Below the pieces are notes generated by a model. The model was not told the DNA's origin. It did no database searches and saw only the letters and a program-made list of their open reading frames with translations. A DNA stretch of 64,000 bases from Hyphomicrobiales bacterium (GTDB lineage Bacteria; Pseudomonadota; Alphaproteobacteria; Rhizobiales; Xanthobacteraceae): NCBI GenBank assembly GCA_017305715.1, contig JAFKKG010000022.1, positions 1 to 64,000 on the forward strand. Direction: 5' to 3'. The position numbers were made by a program, and so were the translations under genes. Positions 56,724 through 64,000 of the stretch are shown in pieces (the first letter of the stretch is position 1; the number at the start of each line of letters is the position of its first letter).

Positions 56724-56807
56724 CCGTCATTGCGAGCGCGGCGAAGCAATCCAGGGGCGCAAAGGACGTCTGGATTGCTTCGTCGCAAGTGCTCCTCGCC
56801 ATGACGG
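56724..56807. repeat. palindromic repeat (family C, copy 2)
   Basis: CCGTCATTGCGAGCG... with ...CTCGCCATGACGG at the ends and GCAATCCAG with CTGGATTGC inside. It lies between pdhC and lpdA and may alter the ratio of their mRNAs. Confidence 0.8.
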
Positions 56808-56822
56808 CAGGCGTCATCCGCG

Positions 56823-58184
56823 TCACACCATCATCATGACGGGGTTTTCGATCAGCCGCCGGAAGGCGCCGATCAGCTCGGCGCCGAGCGCGCCGTCGAT
56901 GGCGCGGTGGTCGCAGGATAGCGTCGCGCTCATGATGTGCGCGGCCTCGATCTTGCCGTTACGCACCACCGCGCGCTCCTCGCTGGCGCCGACCGCGAGG
57001 ATCGTCGATTGCGGCGGATTGATCACGGCCGTGAAATGGCTGATGCCGAACATGCCGAGGTTGGAGACCGACGACGTGCCGCCCTGATACTCCTGCGGCT
57101 TGAGTTTTCGCGTCCGTGCGCGGGCGGCGAGATCCTTCATCTCGTTCGAAATGGTCGACAGCGACTTGCTCTCGGCATTGCGGATGATCGGCGTGATCAG
57201 GCCACCAGGCATCGCCACGGCGACGCCGACGTCGGAATGCCGGTGCTTGACCATGCCGGCTTCGGTCCAGCTGACATTGCAGTTCGGCACCTGTTGCAGC
57301 GCCACCGCGAGCGCCTTGATGACGAAGTCGTTGACCGAGAGCTTGTAGAGCGGCTTCTTCTCCTTGTCCTTCGGCGCCGCCGCATTGATCTGCTCGCGCG
57401 CGTCGAGCAGCCGGCCGATGTCGCAGTCGATGGTGAGGTAGAAGGTCGGAATGCTCTGGGTTGCCGCCGTCAGGCGCTGGGCGATGGTTCGGCGCATGCC
57501 GTCATGCGGCACGATCTCGTAGGAGCCCGGCTCGAACAGCGCGAGGATTTGCTGATCGCTCATGGCCGGCGCGATGCTCGGCGCGGCGGTGGGGGCTGCG
57601 GCCGGGGCCTTCAGGCCCTTGCCGGATTTGGCGCCCTCGACGTCGCGCGCGACGATGCGGCCATGCGGGCCGGAACCGTTGATGCGGCCGAGTTCGATGC
57701 CGGCCTCCTTTGCCAGTCGCCGCGCCAGCGGCGACGAGAACACGCGCGCGTGGCCGTTGGCCTGAGGAGCTGCGGCCTGCGGAGCGGAAGCCGCCGCCTG
57801 CGGCGCGGCGGCCTGCGTCGGTCCGGTTGCCGCGGGTTTTGGGGCCGGCGCCGCGGCAGGAGCCGGCGCGGGTTTTGGCGCCGGAGCGTCAGCGGGTTTC
57901 GCAGCCGGCGCAGGCGCGGCGCCCGCCGCCTTCACGTCCTCGCCATCGCCGGCCAGCACCGCGATGATGTCGTTGACGGGAACGTCCTGGGTGCCCTCGG
58001 GGACCAGTATCCTGGCAATCGTGCCCTCATCCACGGCCTCGACTTCCATCGTCGCCTTGTCGGTCTCGATCTCCGCGATCACGTCGCCGGACTTAACCTT
58101 GTCGCCCTCTTTCTTGAGCCACTTGGCAAGGTTGCCCTTTTCCATCGTCGGCGACAGCGCGGGCATCAAAATGTTGATCGGCAT
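56823..58184 (-). CDS. pdhC: dihydrolipoamide acetyltransferase, PDH E2
   Basis: 453 residues from ATG 58184 (MPINILMPALSP). One lipoyl domain (1-80; lipoyl lysine in [11 protein letters not shown]), an Ala/Pro linker, an E1/E3-binding domain with FSSPLARRLAKEAGIELG (about 145-190), another linker, and the catalytic domain ending in SCDHRAIDG (His426, Asp430). It carries the acetyl group from E1 to CoA. DUF5076 lies upstream by 2 bases. The lipoyl domain is close to identical to that of PdhB. Confidence 0.96.
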   Translation of the reverse strand: MPINILMPALSPTMEKGNLAKWLKKEGDKVKSGDVIAEIETDKATMEVEAVDEGTIARILVPEGTQDVPVNDIIAVLAGDGEDVKAAGAAPAPAAKPADAPAPKPAPAPAAAPAPKPAATGPTQAAAPQAAASAPQAAAPQANGHARVFSSPLARRLAKEAGIELGRINGSGPHGRIVARDVEGAKSGKGLKAPAAAPTAAPSIAPAMSDQQILALFEPGSYEIVPHDGMRRTIAQRLTAATQSIPTFYLTIDCDIGRLLDAREQINAAAPKDKEKKPLYKLSVNDFVIKALAVALQQVPNCNVSWTEAGMVKHRHSDVGVAVAMPGGLITPIIRNAESKSLSTISNEMKDLAARARTRKLKPQEYQGGTSSVSNLGMFGISHFTAVINPPQSTILAVGASEERAVVRNGKIEAAHIMSATLSCDHRAIDGALGAELIGAFRRLIENPVMMMV

Positions 58185-58186
58185 TG

Positions 58187-58516
58187 TCAGTGACCCTGTT
58201 GCGACCGCGGCGTGGTGTTGCCCACATCCGTCGGTCGATTGATTTCGGCTTCGAACATTTCGACGATACGCGCCAGCGCCTCGTCCTCGGTGAATTCGCT
58301 TTCGCGCGCATAGGCGCGCGCGGCATGGCGTGCGATGTCGACCAGCAGCAGGCCCCACATGTCCGGCTCCTCGAAGGCGCGCTGGAACGCGATCGAGAGC
58401 CCGCCATCGACCACGAACGCGCGCAGCACTTCGGTGGCGTCCTCGCGACCGATGACGTCGGGCGGCAATGGCTGTTCCGTTGGACCTTCCTTTAGATCTT
58501 TGTGGGGACCGGCCAT
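58187..58516 (-). CDS. DUF5076 protein inside the PDH operon
   Basis: 109 residues, acidic. DUF5076 motifs include VLRAFVVDGGLSIAFQRAFEEPDMWGLLLVD-like core (residues about 30-62; the central part is GLSIAFQRAF) and DEALARIVEMFEAE. No signal or membrane segment. It lies 6 bases after pdhB and 2 bases before pdhC, so it is translated within the operon, yet it is not a known PDH subunit. Possibly a regulator or an assembly factor; function unknown. Confidence 0.85.
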   Translation of the reverse strand: MAGPHKDLKEGPTEQPLPPDVIGREDATEVLRAFVVDGGLSIAFQRAFEEPDMWGLLLVDIARHAARAYARESEFTEDEALARIVEMFEAEINRPTDVGNTTPRSQQGH

Positions 58517-58522
58517 GGAAGC

Positions 58523-59917
58523 CTACCGGTATGAGACGGCTTTAGCGGCGGCGACCACCTCGGCCACACTGGGCAATGCCAGTTTTTCCAGGTTTGCCGC
58601 ATAGGGCATCGGCACATCCTTGCCCGACACCCGCGCCACCGGCGCATCCAGATAGTCGAAGGCGTGCTCCATGATGCGGGCGGCGATCTCGGCGCCGACG
58701 CCGCTCTGCTGCCAGCCCTCCTCCACGGTCACCGCGCGGCCGGTCTTCTTGACCGAGGCGATGATGGTGTCGGTGTCCATCGGGCGCAGCGTGCGCAGAT
58801 CGATCACCTCGGCCTCGATGCCTTCTTTCGCCAACTCGTCGGCCGCCTTGAGCGCGTAGCTCATGCCGTTCGACCAGGAGATGAGGGTGACATGGCCGCC
58901 GGTGCGGACGATGCGCGCCTTGCCGATCGGGATCACATAATCGTCGAGTTTGGGGACCTCGCCGGTGTGGCCGTACAGCATTTCGTTTTCGAGGAAGATC
59001 ACCGGGTTGGGATCGCGGATCGCGGCCTTGAGCAGGCCCTTGTAGTCGGCGGCCGAGAACGGCGCGATCACCTTCAGGCCCGGGATCTGCGAATACCAGG
59101 CCGAATAATCCTGGCTGTGCTGGGCGGCGACGCGGGAGGCCGCACCGTTGGGTCCGCGGAACACGATCGAGCAGCCCATCTGGCCGCCCGACATGTACAG
59201 CGTCTTGGCCGCCGAGTTGATGATCTGGTCGATCGCCTGCATCGCGAAGTTGAAGGTCATGAATTCGACGATCGGCTTCAGGCCGGACATCGCCGCACCA
59301 ACGCCGACGCCGGCGAAACCATGCTCGGTGATCGGCGTATCGATCACCCGCCGCGCGCCGAATTCCTGCAACAGCCCCTGGGTCACCTTGTAGGCGCCCT
59401 GATATTCGGCAACCTCTTCGCCCATGATGAAGACGTCGCCGTCGCGCCGCATCTCTTCGGCCATGGCGTCGCGCAGCGCTTCGCGGATGGTCTGGGTGAT
59501 CATCTCGGTGCCCGCGGGCACTTCAGGATCAGGTTCGGCAACGGCGGCCGGTGCCGCGGGTGCCTTGGCTTGCGGTGCTTCTGCTTTGGGTTCTGCCTTG
59601 GCTTCGGCCGCCGGCGCGGCCTCGGCAGCCTTCGGCGGCGGTGCCGCAGCCTTGCCGAGATCGGCGGCGCTTTCACCATCAGCCAAAATGGTCGCGATCG
59701 GCGTGTTGACCGCGACGTCGGCGGTGCCTTCCGGGATCAATATCTTGCCGAGCGTACCCTCATCGGTCGCCTCGACTTCCATCGTCGCCTTGTCGGTCTC
59801 GATCTCGGCGATGACATCGCCCGACTTGATCGTCTCGCCTTCCTTCTTCAGCCATTTCGCAAGGTTGCCCTTTTCCATGGTCGGCGAAAGCGCAGGCATC
59901 AATACTTGAATGGGCAT
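58523..59917 (-). CDS. pdhB: pyruvate dehydrogenase E1 beta with N-terminal lipoyl domain
   Basis: 464 residues; GGGAG precedes the ATG. An N-terminal lipoyl domain (1-80; lysine in [11 protein letters not shown]) and an Ala/Pro/Glu-rich linker precede the E1-beta domain (about 135-464): [48 protein letters not shown] and the C-terminal [13 protein letters not shown]1 decarboxylates pyruvate with thiamine diphosphate. The lipoyl fusion is a known alphaproteobacterial feature. It lies 50 bases after pdhA. Confidence 0.96.
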   Translation of the reverse strand: MPIQVLMPALSPTMEKGNLAKWLKKEGETIKSGDVIAEIETDKATMEVEATDEGTLGKILIPEGTADVAVNTPIATILADGESAADLGKAAAPPPKAAEAAPAAEAKAEPKAEAPQAKAPAAPAAVAEPDPEVPAGTEMITQTIREALRDAMAEEMRRDGDVFIMGEEVAEYQGAYKVTQGLLQEFGARRVIDTPITEHGFAGVGVGAAMSGLKPIVEFMTFNFAMQAIDQIINSAAKTLYMSGGQMGCSIVFRGPNGAASRVAAQHSQDYSAWYSQIPGLKVIAPFSAADYKGLLKAAIRDPNPVIFLENEMLYGHTGEVPKLDDYVIPIGKARIVRTGGHVTLISWSNGMSYALKAADELAKEGIEAEVIDLRTLRPMDTDTIIASVKKTGRAVTVEEGWQQSGVGAEIAARIMEHAFDYLDAPVARVSGKDVPMPYAANLEKLALPSVAEVVAAAKAVSYR

Positions 59918-59967
59918 ATCGGCTCCCGGATCACGCTCTAGTTTTGTTCTGCGCAGGTTGATTGTCT

Positions 59968-61014
59968 TCAGCGATAAACATCGGTCCAGAGCTCCGACGC
60001 GTCCGGCTCGGGATCGTGCTGGGCGAAGTCCGCCGACGCGTTGACGATCTCGCGCACCTCAGCGTCGATGGCCTTCAATTCCTGCTCGCTGACCTTGGCC
60101 GCCAGCAGGCGATTGCGCACCTGCTCGATCGGATCCTGGTCGTGGCGGATCTTCTCGACCTCTTCGCGGGTCCGGTATTTCGCCGGGTCCGACATCGAAT
60201 GGCCGCGGTAGCGGTAGGTCTGCATTTCCAAGATGTACGGCCCGTTGCCGGCGCGGCAATGGGCCACAGCCTCGTCGCCCGCCGCCTTGACGGCGCGGAC
60301 GTCCATGCCGTCGACCTGCTTGCCCGGGATGTTGAAGGAGATGCCGCGCCTGGAGAAATCGGTCTGGGCCGAGGAGCGTGTCACCGACGTGCCCATGGCA
60401 TAGCGGTTGTTTTCGATCACGTAGATCACCGGGAGCTTCCACAGCTCCGCCATGTTGAAGCTTTCATAGACCTGGCCCTGGTTGGAGGCGCCGTCGCCGA
60501 AATAAGCCAGGCTGACGAAATCATTGCCGCGGTAGCGGTTGGCGAAGGCGAGCCCGGTGCCGAGCGAGACCTGGGCGCCGACGATGCCGTGACCGCCGAA
60601 GAAGTTCTTTTCCATGCTGAACATGTGCATGGAGCCGCCCTTGCCCTTGGAATAGCCGCCGCGGCGGCCGGTCAGTTCGGCCATCACGCCATTGGCTTCC
60701 ATGCCGCAGGCCAGCATGTGGCCGTGGTCACGGTATCCGGTTATGACCTGATCGCCCTTCTTCAGGGCCATCTGCATCCCGACGACGACGGCCTCCTGGC
60801 CGATATAGAGATGGCAGAAGCCGCCGATCGCACCCATGCCGTAGAGCTGGCCGGCCTTTTCCTCGAAGCGTCGGATCAGTAGCATGTCCCGAAGGGCAGC
60901 CAGCTCCTGTGCCCTGGTGAATTCCGGTGGGGAGGCGAAGCCCTTCCCCTGTCCATTTTCCTGCCCCGATTCCTTTGCGGCGCTTTTCTCAACGGCTTTT
61001 TTGGGTACGGCCAT
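59968..61014 (-). CDS. pdhA: pyruvate dehydrogenase E1 alpha
   Basis: 348 residues. A Lys/Glu/Gln-rich leader of about 30 residues precedes [20 protein letters not shown]. The thiamine diphosphate motif is [18 protein letters not shown] ... [13 protein letters not shown], and the phosphorylation-loop region has [11 protein letters not shown]. It forms the E1 heterotetramer with PdhB. First of the pdhABC unit; the 195-base AT-rich gap upstream should hold the promoter. Confidence 0.96.
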   Translation of the reverse strand: MAVPKKAVEKSAAKESGQENGQGKGFASPPEFTRAQELAALRDMLLIRRFEEKAGQLYGMGAIGGFCHLYIGQEAVVVGMQMALKKGDQVITGYRDHGHMLACGMEANGVMAELTGRRGGYSKGKGGSMHMFSMEKNFFGGHGIVGAQVSLGTGLAFANRYRGNDFVSLAYFGDGASNQGQVYESFNMAELWKLPVIYVIENNRYAMGTSVTRSSAQTDFSRRGISFNIPGKQVDGMDVRAVKAAGDEAVAHCRAGNGPYILEMQTYRYRGHSMSDPAKYRTREEVEKIRHDQDPIEQVRNRLLAAKVSEQELKAIDAEVREIVNASADFAQHDPEPDASELWTDVYR

Positions 61015-61209
61015 GGCGTTTCCGGATGAGAGAGAAGATCAGCCCTCTCTAGCCCAACTCAAACCGCCGTGAAAGGATTGCGTGCGTTCACGAAAATATT
61101 GCTATGCCGCAGTGCAACGCGGTGCGACATTTTTGTAATTGTTATCGCGGTTTTTTAAAATTTGCGCGCAGTCCATACGATGCCGACCGCCGGATGCGCT
61201 TCTCGCCGA

Positions 61210-61527
61210 TCAGTTCGGCTTGTTGACCCGGATCAGATCGCGCGGATGGGCGTAGTCGAGCTGGAAGCGTGCGCGCTCGTCCAGCATGTCCGGATCGACC
61301 CGGTCCGACCGCAGCAGCGAAACGCGCTGCTCGCCCTGGGCGCGCTCGCGTTTCAGCCGCGCCAGTTCGGAGGTCAGCGCGATGATCTCCTGATCGAGTT
61401 CCTGGCGGGCGTTCAGGCCATACTTGCCGGTATAGGCGTTGACGCCGAAATAGCCGACGATGGCCGCCGCCATCGTGTAGAGGGCGAGCCCGGCAAGCAG
61501 CGATTTCAGTCGGGTGCGGGAGACCAT
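61210..61527 (-). CDS. septum formation initiator family protein (FtsB/DivIC-like)
   Basis: 105 residues. One N-terminal membrane helix (LLAGLALYTMAAAIVGYFGVNAY) is followed by a coiled coil (about 45-75, LDQEIIALTSELARLKRERA) and a short C-terminus ending near DYAHPRDLIRV. This is the FtsB/DivIC layout, a division-site bridge with FtsL and FtsQ. It lies upstream of pdhA on the same strand, as in other rhizobia. FtsB is favoured over DivIC by group, but not proven. Confidence 0.9.
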   Translation of the reverse strand: MVSRTRLKSLLAGLALYTMAAAIVGYFGVNAYTGKYGLNARQELDQEIIALTSELARLKRERAQGEQRVSLLRSDRVDPDMLDERARFQLDYAHPRDLIRVNKPN

Positions 61528-61588
61528 GACGCCAAGATGCGACGGGTCGGGTTAAGGGAATCCTAACACCGCCGCACCCCGGACGAGC

Positions 61589-62140
61589 CTATCTGTTCTG
61601 CTTTTCGACAAAGGCCGCGAAGGCATCGATGTACTGCTGCAATACCTTCTGCAACGACTCCTTGGTCAGCGCGCCCTTGTCGTCGAAGGCATCGCCGACG
61701 CCGTTCAGATAGGCTTCGGGCTGGCCCATGATCGGCCCGGAAATGCCCGGCAGGATGTTCTGCAGGTGCTTGACGGCGGCGACGCCGCCGAGCGGTCCCG
61801 GTGAATTGCCGATGATGCCGACCGGCTTGCCGATGAACGAGCTCTTGCCATAGGGGCGCGAGGCAACGTCGATGGCGTTCTTCAGCACGCCCGGGATCGA
61901 GCGATTATACTCCGGCGTCACGAACAAGACGCCGTTCGACTTCTGCAGCTTTTCGCGGAACGCCAGCCAATCGGCCGGCGGCGCGGCTTCCAGGTCCTGG
62001 TTGAAGAAGGAAATTCCCCCCAGCGTGGTGACGTCGAGTTTCAGCGAGGCCGGCGCAAGCTTCGCCAGCGCATTGGCGATCTTGAGCGAGAAACTCTCCT
62101 TGCGGATCGAGCCGACGATGGTGACGATGGTGTGGGCCAT
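61589..62140 (-). CDS. NADPH-dependent FMN reductase
   Basis: 183 residues, flavodoxin-like. The FMN phosphate loop GSIRKESFSLKIA is at residues 11-23, and TPEYNRSIPGVLKNAID and IIGNSPGPLGG follow, all family signatures. It reduces quinones, chromate or azo compounds with NAD(P)H; the true substrate is unknown. No linked genes; the FtsB-like gene lies 61 bases downstream on the same strand. Confidence 0.93.
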   Translation of the reverse strand: MAHTIVTIVGSIRKESFSLKIANALAKLAPASLKLDVTTLGGISFFNQDLEAAPPADWLAFREKLQKSNGVLFVTPEYNRSIPGVLKNAIDVASRPYGKSSFIGKPVGIIGNSPGPLGGVAAVKHLQNILPGISGPIMGQPEAYLNGVGDAFDDKGALTKESLQKVLQQYIDAFAAFVEKQNR

Positions 62141-62308
62141 TGGAAATCCCTTTTGCAGCAGAAGCGCCTGCCCTCACTTACGCCAGATCGGCAAATGGAT
62201 GCAAGTGCATGAAACGAGCAATTCTGGAAACGCTGCGTTCGCGAAATGAAGCTACCGCAGGCCGCCCTCGGGACAGCCTGCGGCGTCATCATGGCGCTTG
62301 CAGACCGG

Positions 62309-63445
62309 TCAGCCCTTGTTCGGGTTGATCAGGAATTTCTCGCCGGTGGAGCGCTTGTTGTAGACGTCGATATTGGCGAGATCGAGCGCCTCTTGCAGGG
62401 ACACCACCTTGGTGTAGTGGCTCGCAAAAGTGGTCTTGAGTTCGGAGGCGACGCGCTGGCGCAATCTGCCGATGTCGGCCGGACCGATCTTTTGCAGGAA
62501 CGGCGTCAACAGCCAGCCGCCGACCGCCCAGGCAAGGCCGAACGCGCGGCTCAACTCGGTCGGACCGGTGTTGAGGCTGCCGTAGATATAGACCTGCTTG
62601 AATACGCTCGAGCCGTAGCGGCTGTATTCCTTGGCGGTCTTGTTGGCCGCGGCTTCCATGCAGGTCAGGATCTGGCCGGCCAGCTTGCCGCCGCCGATCG
62701 CATCGAACGCAATCGTCGCGCCGGTCTCCACCAGCGCGTTGGTGAGATCGTCCATGAAACCGTCAGCGGTGGAATCGACGACATATTTGGCGCCGATCTT
62801 GTGCAGGATGCCGGCCTGCTCCTTGCTGCGCACGATGTTGACGAGGCCGATGCCGTCCTTGATGCAGATCTTGTTGAGCATCTGGCCCAGGTTCGACGCG
62901 GCGGCCGTGTGCACCAGCGCCTTGTGATTTTCACGCCGCATGGTCTCGGTCATGCCGAGCGCGGTCAGGGGATTGACGAACCAGGACGCGCCATCGGCAG
63001 CGGTCGTGCCGGCGGGCAACTCCATCACGTCCCTCACCTTCATGGTGCGATACTGCGAATACATCGCGCCGCCGATGATCGAGACCGTCTTGCCCATCAG
63101 CGCCTTGGCGGCATCCGACGATCCGGTCCGGATCACGGTGCCGGCGCCCTCATTGCCGACCGGAAGCGACTGATCGAGCCGCGCCGCCATCATCCGCATC
63201 ACCGCATCCGGCATCTTCGCCGTGATCACCGGCTGCTCCCTGGTGCCCGAGACCTTGGCGGTTGACATGTCGGCGGGCCCGATCAGAAGCCCGAGGTCGG
63301 ATGGATTGATCGGCGTGCCTTCGACGCGGACCACGACCTCGTCGTCGCCCGGTTCGGGCGTCGGGATGTTGGCCAGCGACAGTTCGAGTTCGCCGTTCTT
63401 CTTCAATAGCGAACGCAGTTGCAGCCCGGTCTTGCCGTCACTCAT
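62309..63445 (-). CDS. zinc-binding dehydrogenase family protein (MDR)
   Basis: 378 residues from ATG 63445, which follows GGGAGG. MDR fold: GEAGTV-like GNEGAGTVIRTG, then the coenzyme domain with HTAAASNLGQMLNKICIKDG and a Rossmann-like VNIVRSKEQAGIL. I see no classic GHE-x2-G-x5-G zinc site and few structural-zinc cysteines, so it may be a quinone-oxidoreductase-like, zinc-free member. Substrate unknown. The FMN reductase gene lies 168 bases downstream. Confidence 0.88.
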   Translation of the reverse strand: MSDGKTGLQLRSLLKKNGELELSLANIPTPEPGDDEVVVRVEGTPINPSDLGLLIGPADMSTAKVSGTREQPVITAKMPDAVMRMMAARLDQSLPVGNEGAGTVIRTGSSDAAKALMGKTVSIIGGAMYSQYRTMKVRDVMELPAGTTAADGASWFVNPLTALGMTETMRRENHKALVHTAAASNLGQMLNKICIKDGIGLVNIVRSKEQAGILHKIGAKYVVDSTADGFMDDLTNALVETGATIAFDAIGGGKLAGQILTCMEAAANKTAKEYSRYGSSVFKQVYIYGSLNTGPTELSRAFGLAWAVGGWLLTPFLQKIGPADIGRLRQRVASELKTTFASHYTKVVSLQEALDLANIDVYNKRSTGEKFLINPNKG

Positions 63446-63755
63446 CGGTATTCCTCCCTGCCGGCGGTTCGGAATCCTGCTGCCGATCCGCGCCGTTCCT
63501 GTCCGGAACCATTGGCGATATGGTCGCCGATAGCAATGATGTCCAGCCGTATCGGCAAGCCCATTCGAGCCCAGTTCCCGGCGATCCGCCCTCAAATATC
63601 CCCAGAACGGGGCCGCCGGCGGTGGGTTACAGGCCGGCGATGCTTCCCAAAATCGTTGAAACCGCTACTATCTGCCCTTTCGCGACCACATTTGGCGCGG
63701 AAAAGGCAACTGCGTCGGATACTTGGCTGTGCAGCCTGGCTCTATTGGGGGGCCG
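63446..63755. other. 310-base divergent promoter gap
   Basis: Between the divergent dehydrogenase and the hypothetical gene. I see no gene, tRNA or clear hairpin; it should contain both promoters. Confidence 0.45.
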
Positions 63756-64000
63756 ATGGAGGCAGGGATCTTGAACCCGCGGCGATCTGCAACGCTGGCA
63801 ATCGCGTTTTATCCAGCCGCCATTGTCGCGGGCTGGGCCTTCGTCAGCCTCACTTGCATTGCCTCCCCTCGCATCGAGAACGCCGCCATGGCGCAGGCCG
63901 TGGACCGCCTGGCGCCGTCGCTGACCGCCAGCATCGACGCGACGGCAAATCCACAAAGCCCCGCGCCGCAAGCACTGGTTGACGCGAAGCCGGCAACGGC
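63756..64000 (+). CDS. hypothetical protein, 3' end beyond the window
   Basis: Frame from ATG 63756 (MEAGILNPRRSATLAIAFYP) open to the last base, 81 codons. An N-terminal hydrophobic segment (LAIAFYPAAIVAGWAFVSL) could be a signal or anchor, followed by an Ala/Pro/Asp-rich region. GGGGGG lies shortly before the ATG. No family recognised; the C-terminus is missing, so the function cannot be judged. Confidence 0.5.
   Translation, partial: MEAGILNPRRSATLAIAFYPAAIVAGWAFVSLTCIASPRIENAAMAQAVDRLAPSLTASIDATANPQSPAPQALVDAKPAT

Noticed and set aside
58187-58358. Upstream extension of the pdhC frame
   Set aside because: It overlaps the DUF5076 gene; the family start is MPINILMPALSP at 58184.

Overview
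The window looks like chromosome from Bradyrhizobium or a close relative (Alphaproteobacteria, Hyphomicrobiales). The evidence is high GC content, alphaproteobacterial gene orders (yajC-secD-secF followed by two complex I assembly factor homologues; nagZ-scpA-scpB-tatA-tatB-tatC-serS; pdhA-pdhB-pdhC-lpdA with a lipoyl domain fused to PdhB), and several palindromic repeat families typical of this group. One of these, a structured element at about 43080-43540, I recognise as a repeat very common in Bradyrhizobium genomes. I saw no rRNA, tRNA, CRISPR array, transposase or phage gene.

Layout. 0-10 kb holds mixed metabolic and small genes: an acyl-CoA synthetase overlapping a PPC/DUF296 protein, a 42-residue DnaJ-type zinc-finger protein, an SPW-repeat membrane protein, a TPR protein, a GNAT protein, a fumarylacetoacetate-hydrolase family protein with a Tat-type signal, DUF3597 and DUF2189 proteins, an MltB-type transglycosylase and a small secreted protein. 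A 0.9 kb gene-free stretch with tandem and inverted repeats precedes a DUF1127 mini-protein. 10-18 kb holds trmFO, an unusual protein kinase-like/ANL C-terminal fusion, NDUFAF6-like and NDUFAF3-like genes, secF, secD, yajC and a DUF815 ATPase. 18-34 kb is a conserved core: nlpD-like, pcm, a single-domain response regulator, surE, serS, tatC-tatB-tatA, scpB-scpA, nagZ, a SPOR protein, argS, dgt and erpA.

34-43 kb holds an RND efflux pump and adaptor with a translationally coupled secreted amidohydrolase, xthA, an ExoR-like Sel1 protein and a cytochrome P450. 43-49 kb holds the Bradyrhizobium repeat, an autotransporter gene split by a one-base frameshift, and a soluble lytic transglycosylase. 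49.5-52.6 kb is the most accessory-looking stretch: a 778-residue protein of unknown function facing a small PD-(D/E)XK-like protein, bounded by dispersed repeats. 52.7-63.4 kb holds a TctC-type binding protein, a threonine synthase, the pyruvate dehydrogenase genes, an FtsB-like protein, an FMN reductase and a zinc-type dehydrogenase. The window ends inside a hypothetical gene.

Functional themes are envelope biogenesis and protein export (Sec, Tat, NlpD, SPOR, NagZ, two transglycosylases, FtsB-like, autotransporter), central carbon metabolism (PDH complex), translation and tRNA modification (SerS, ArgS, TrmFO), and Fe-S or respiratory-complex assembly (ErpA and the two NDUFAF homologues). 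Family names rest on motif recognition by eye; no database search was run.
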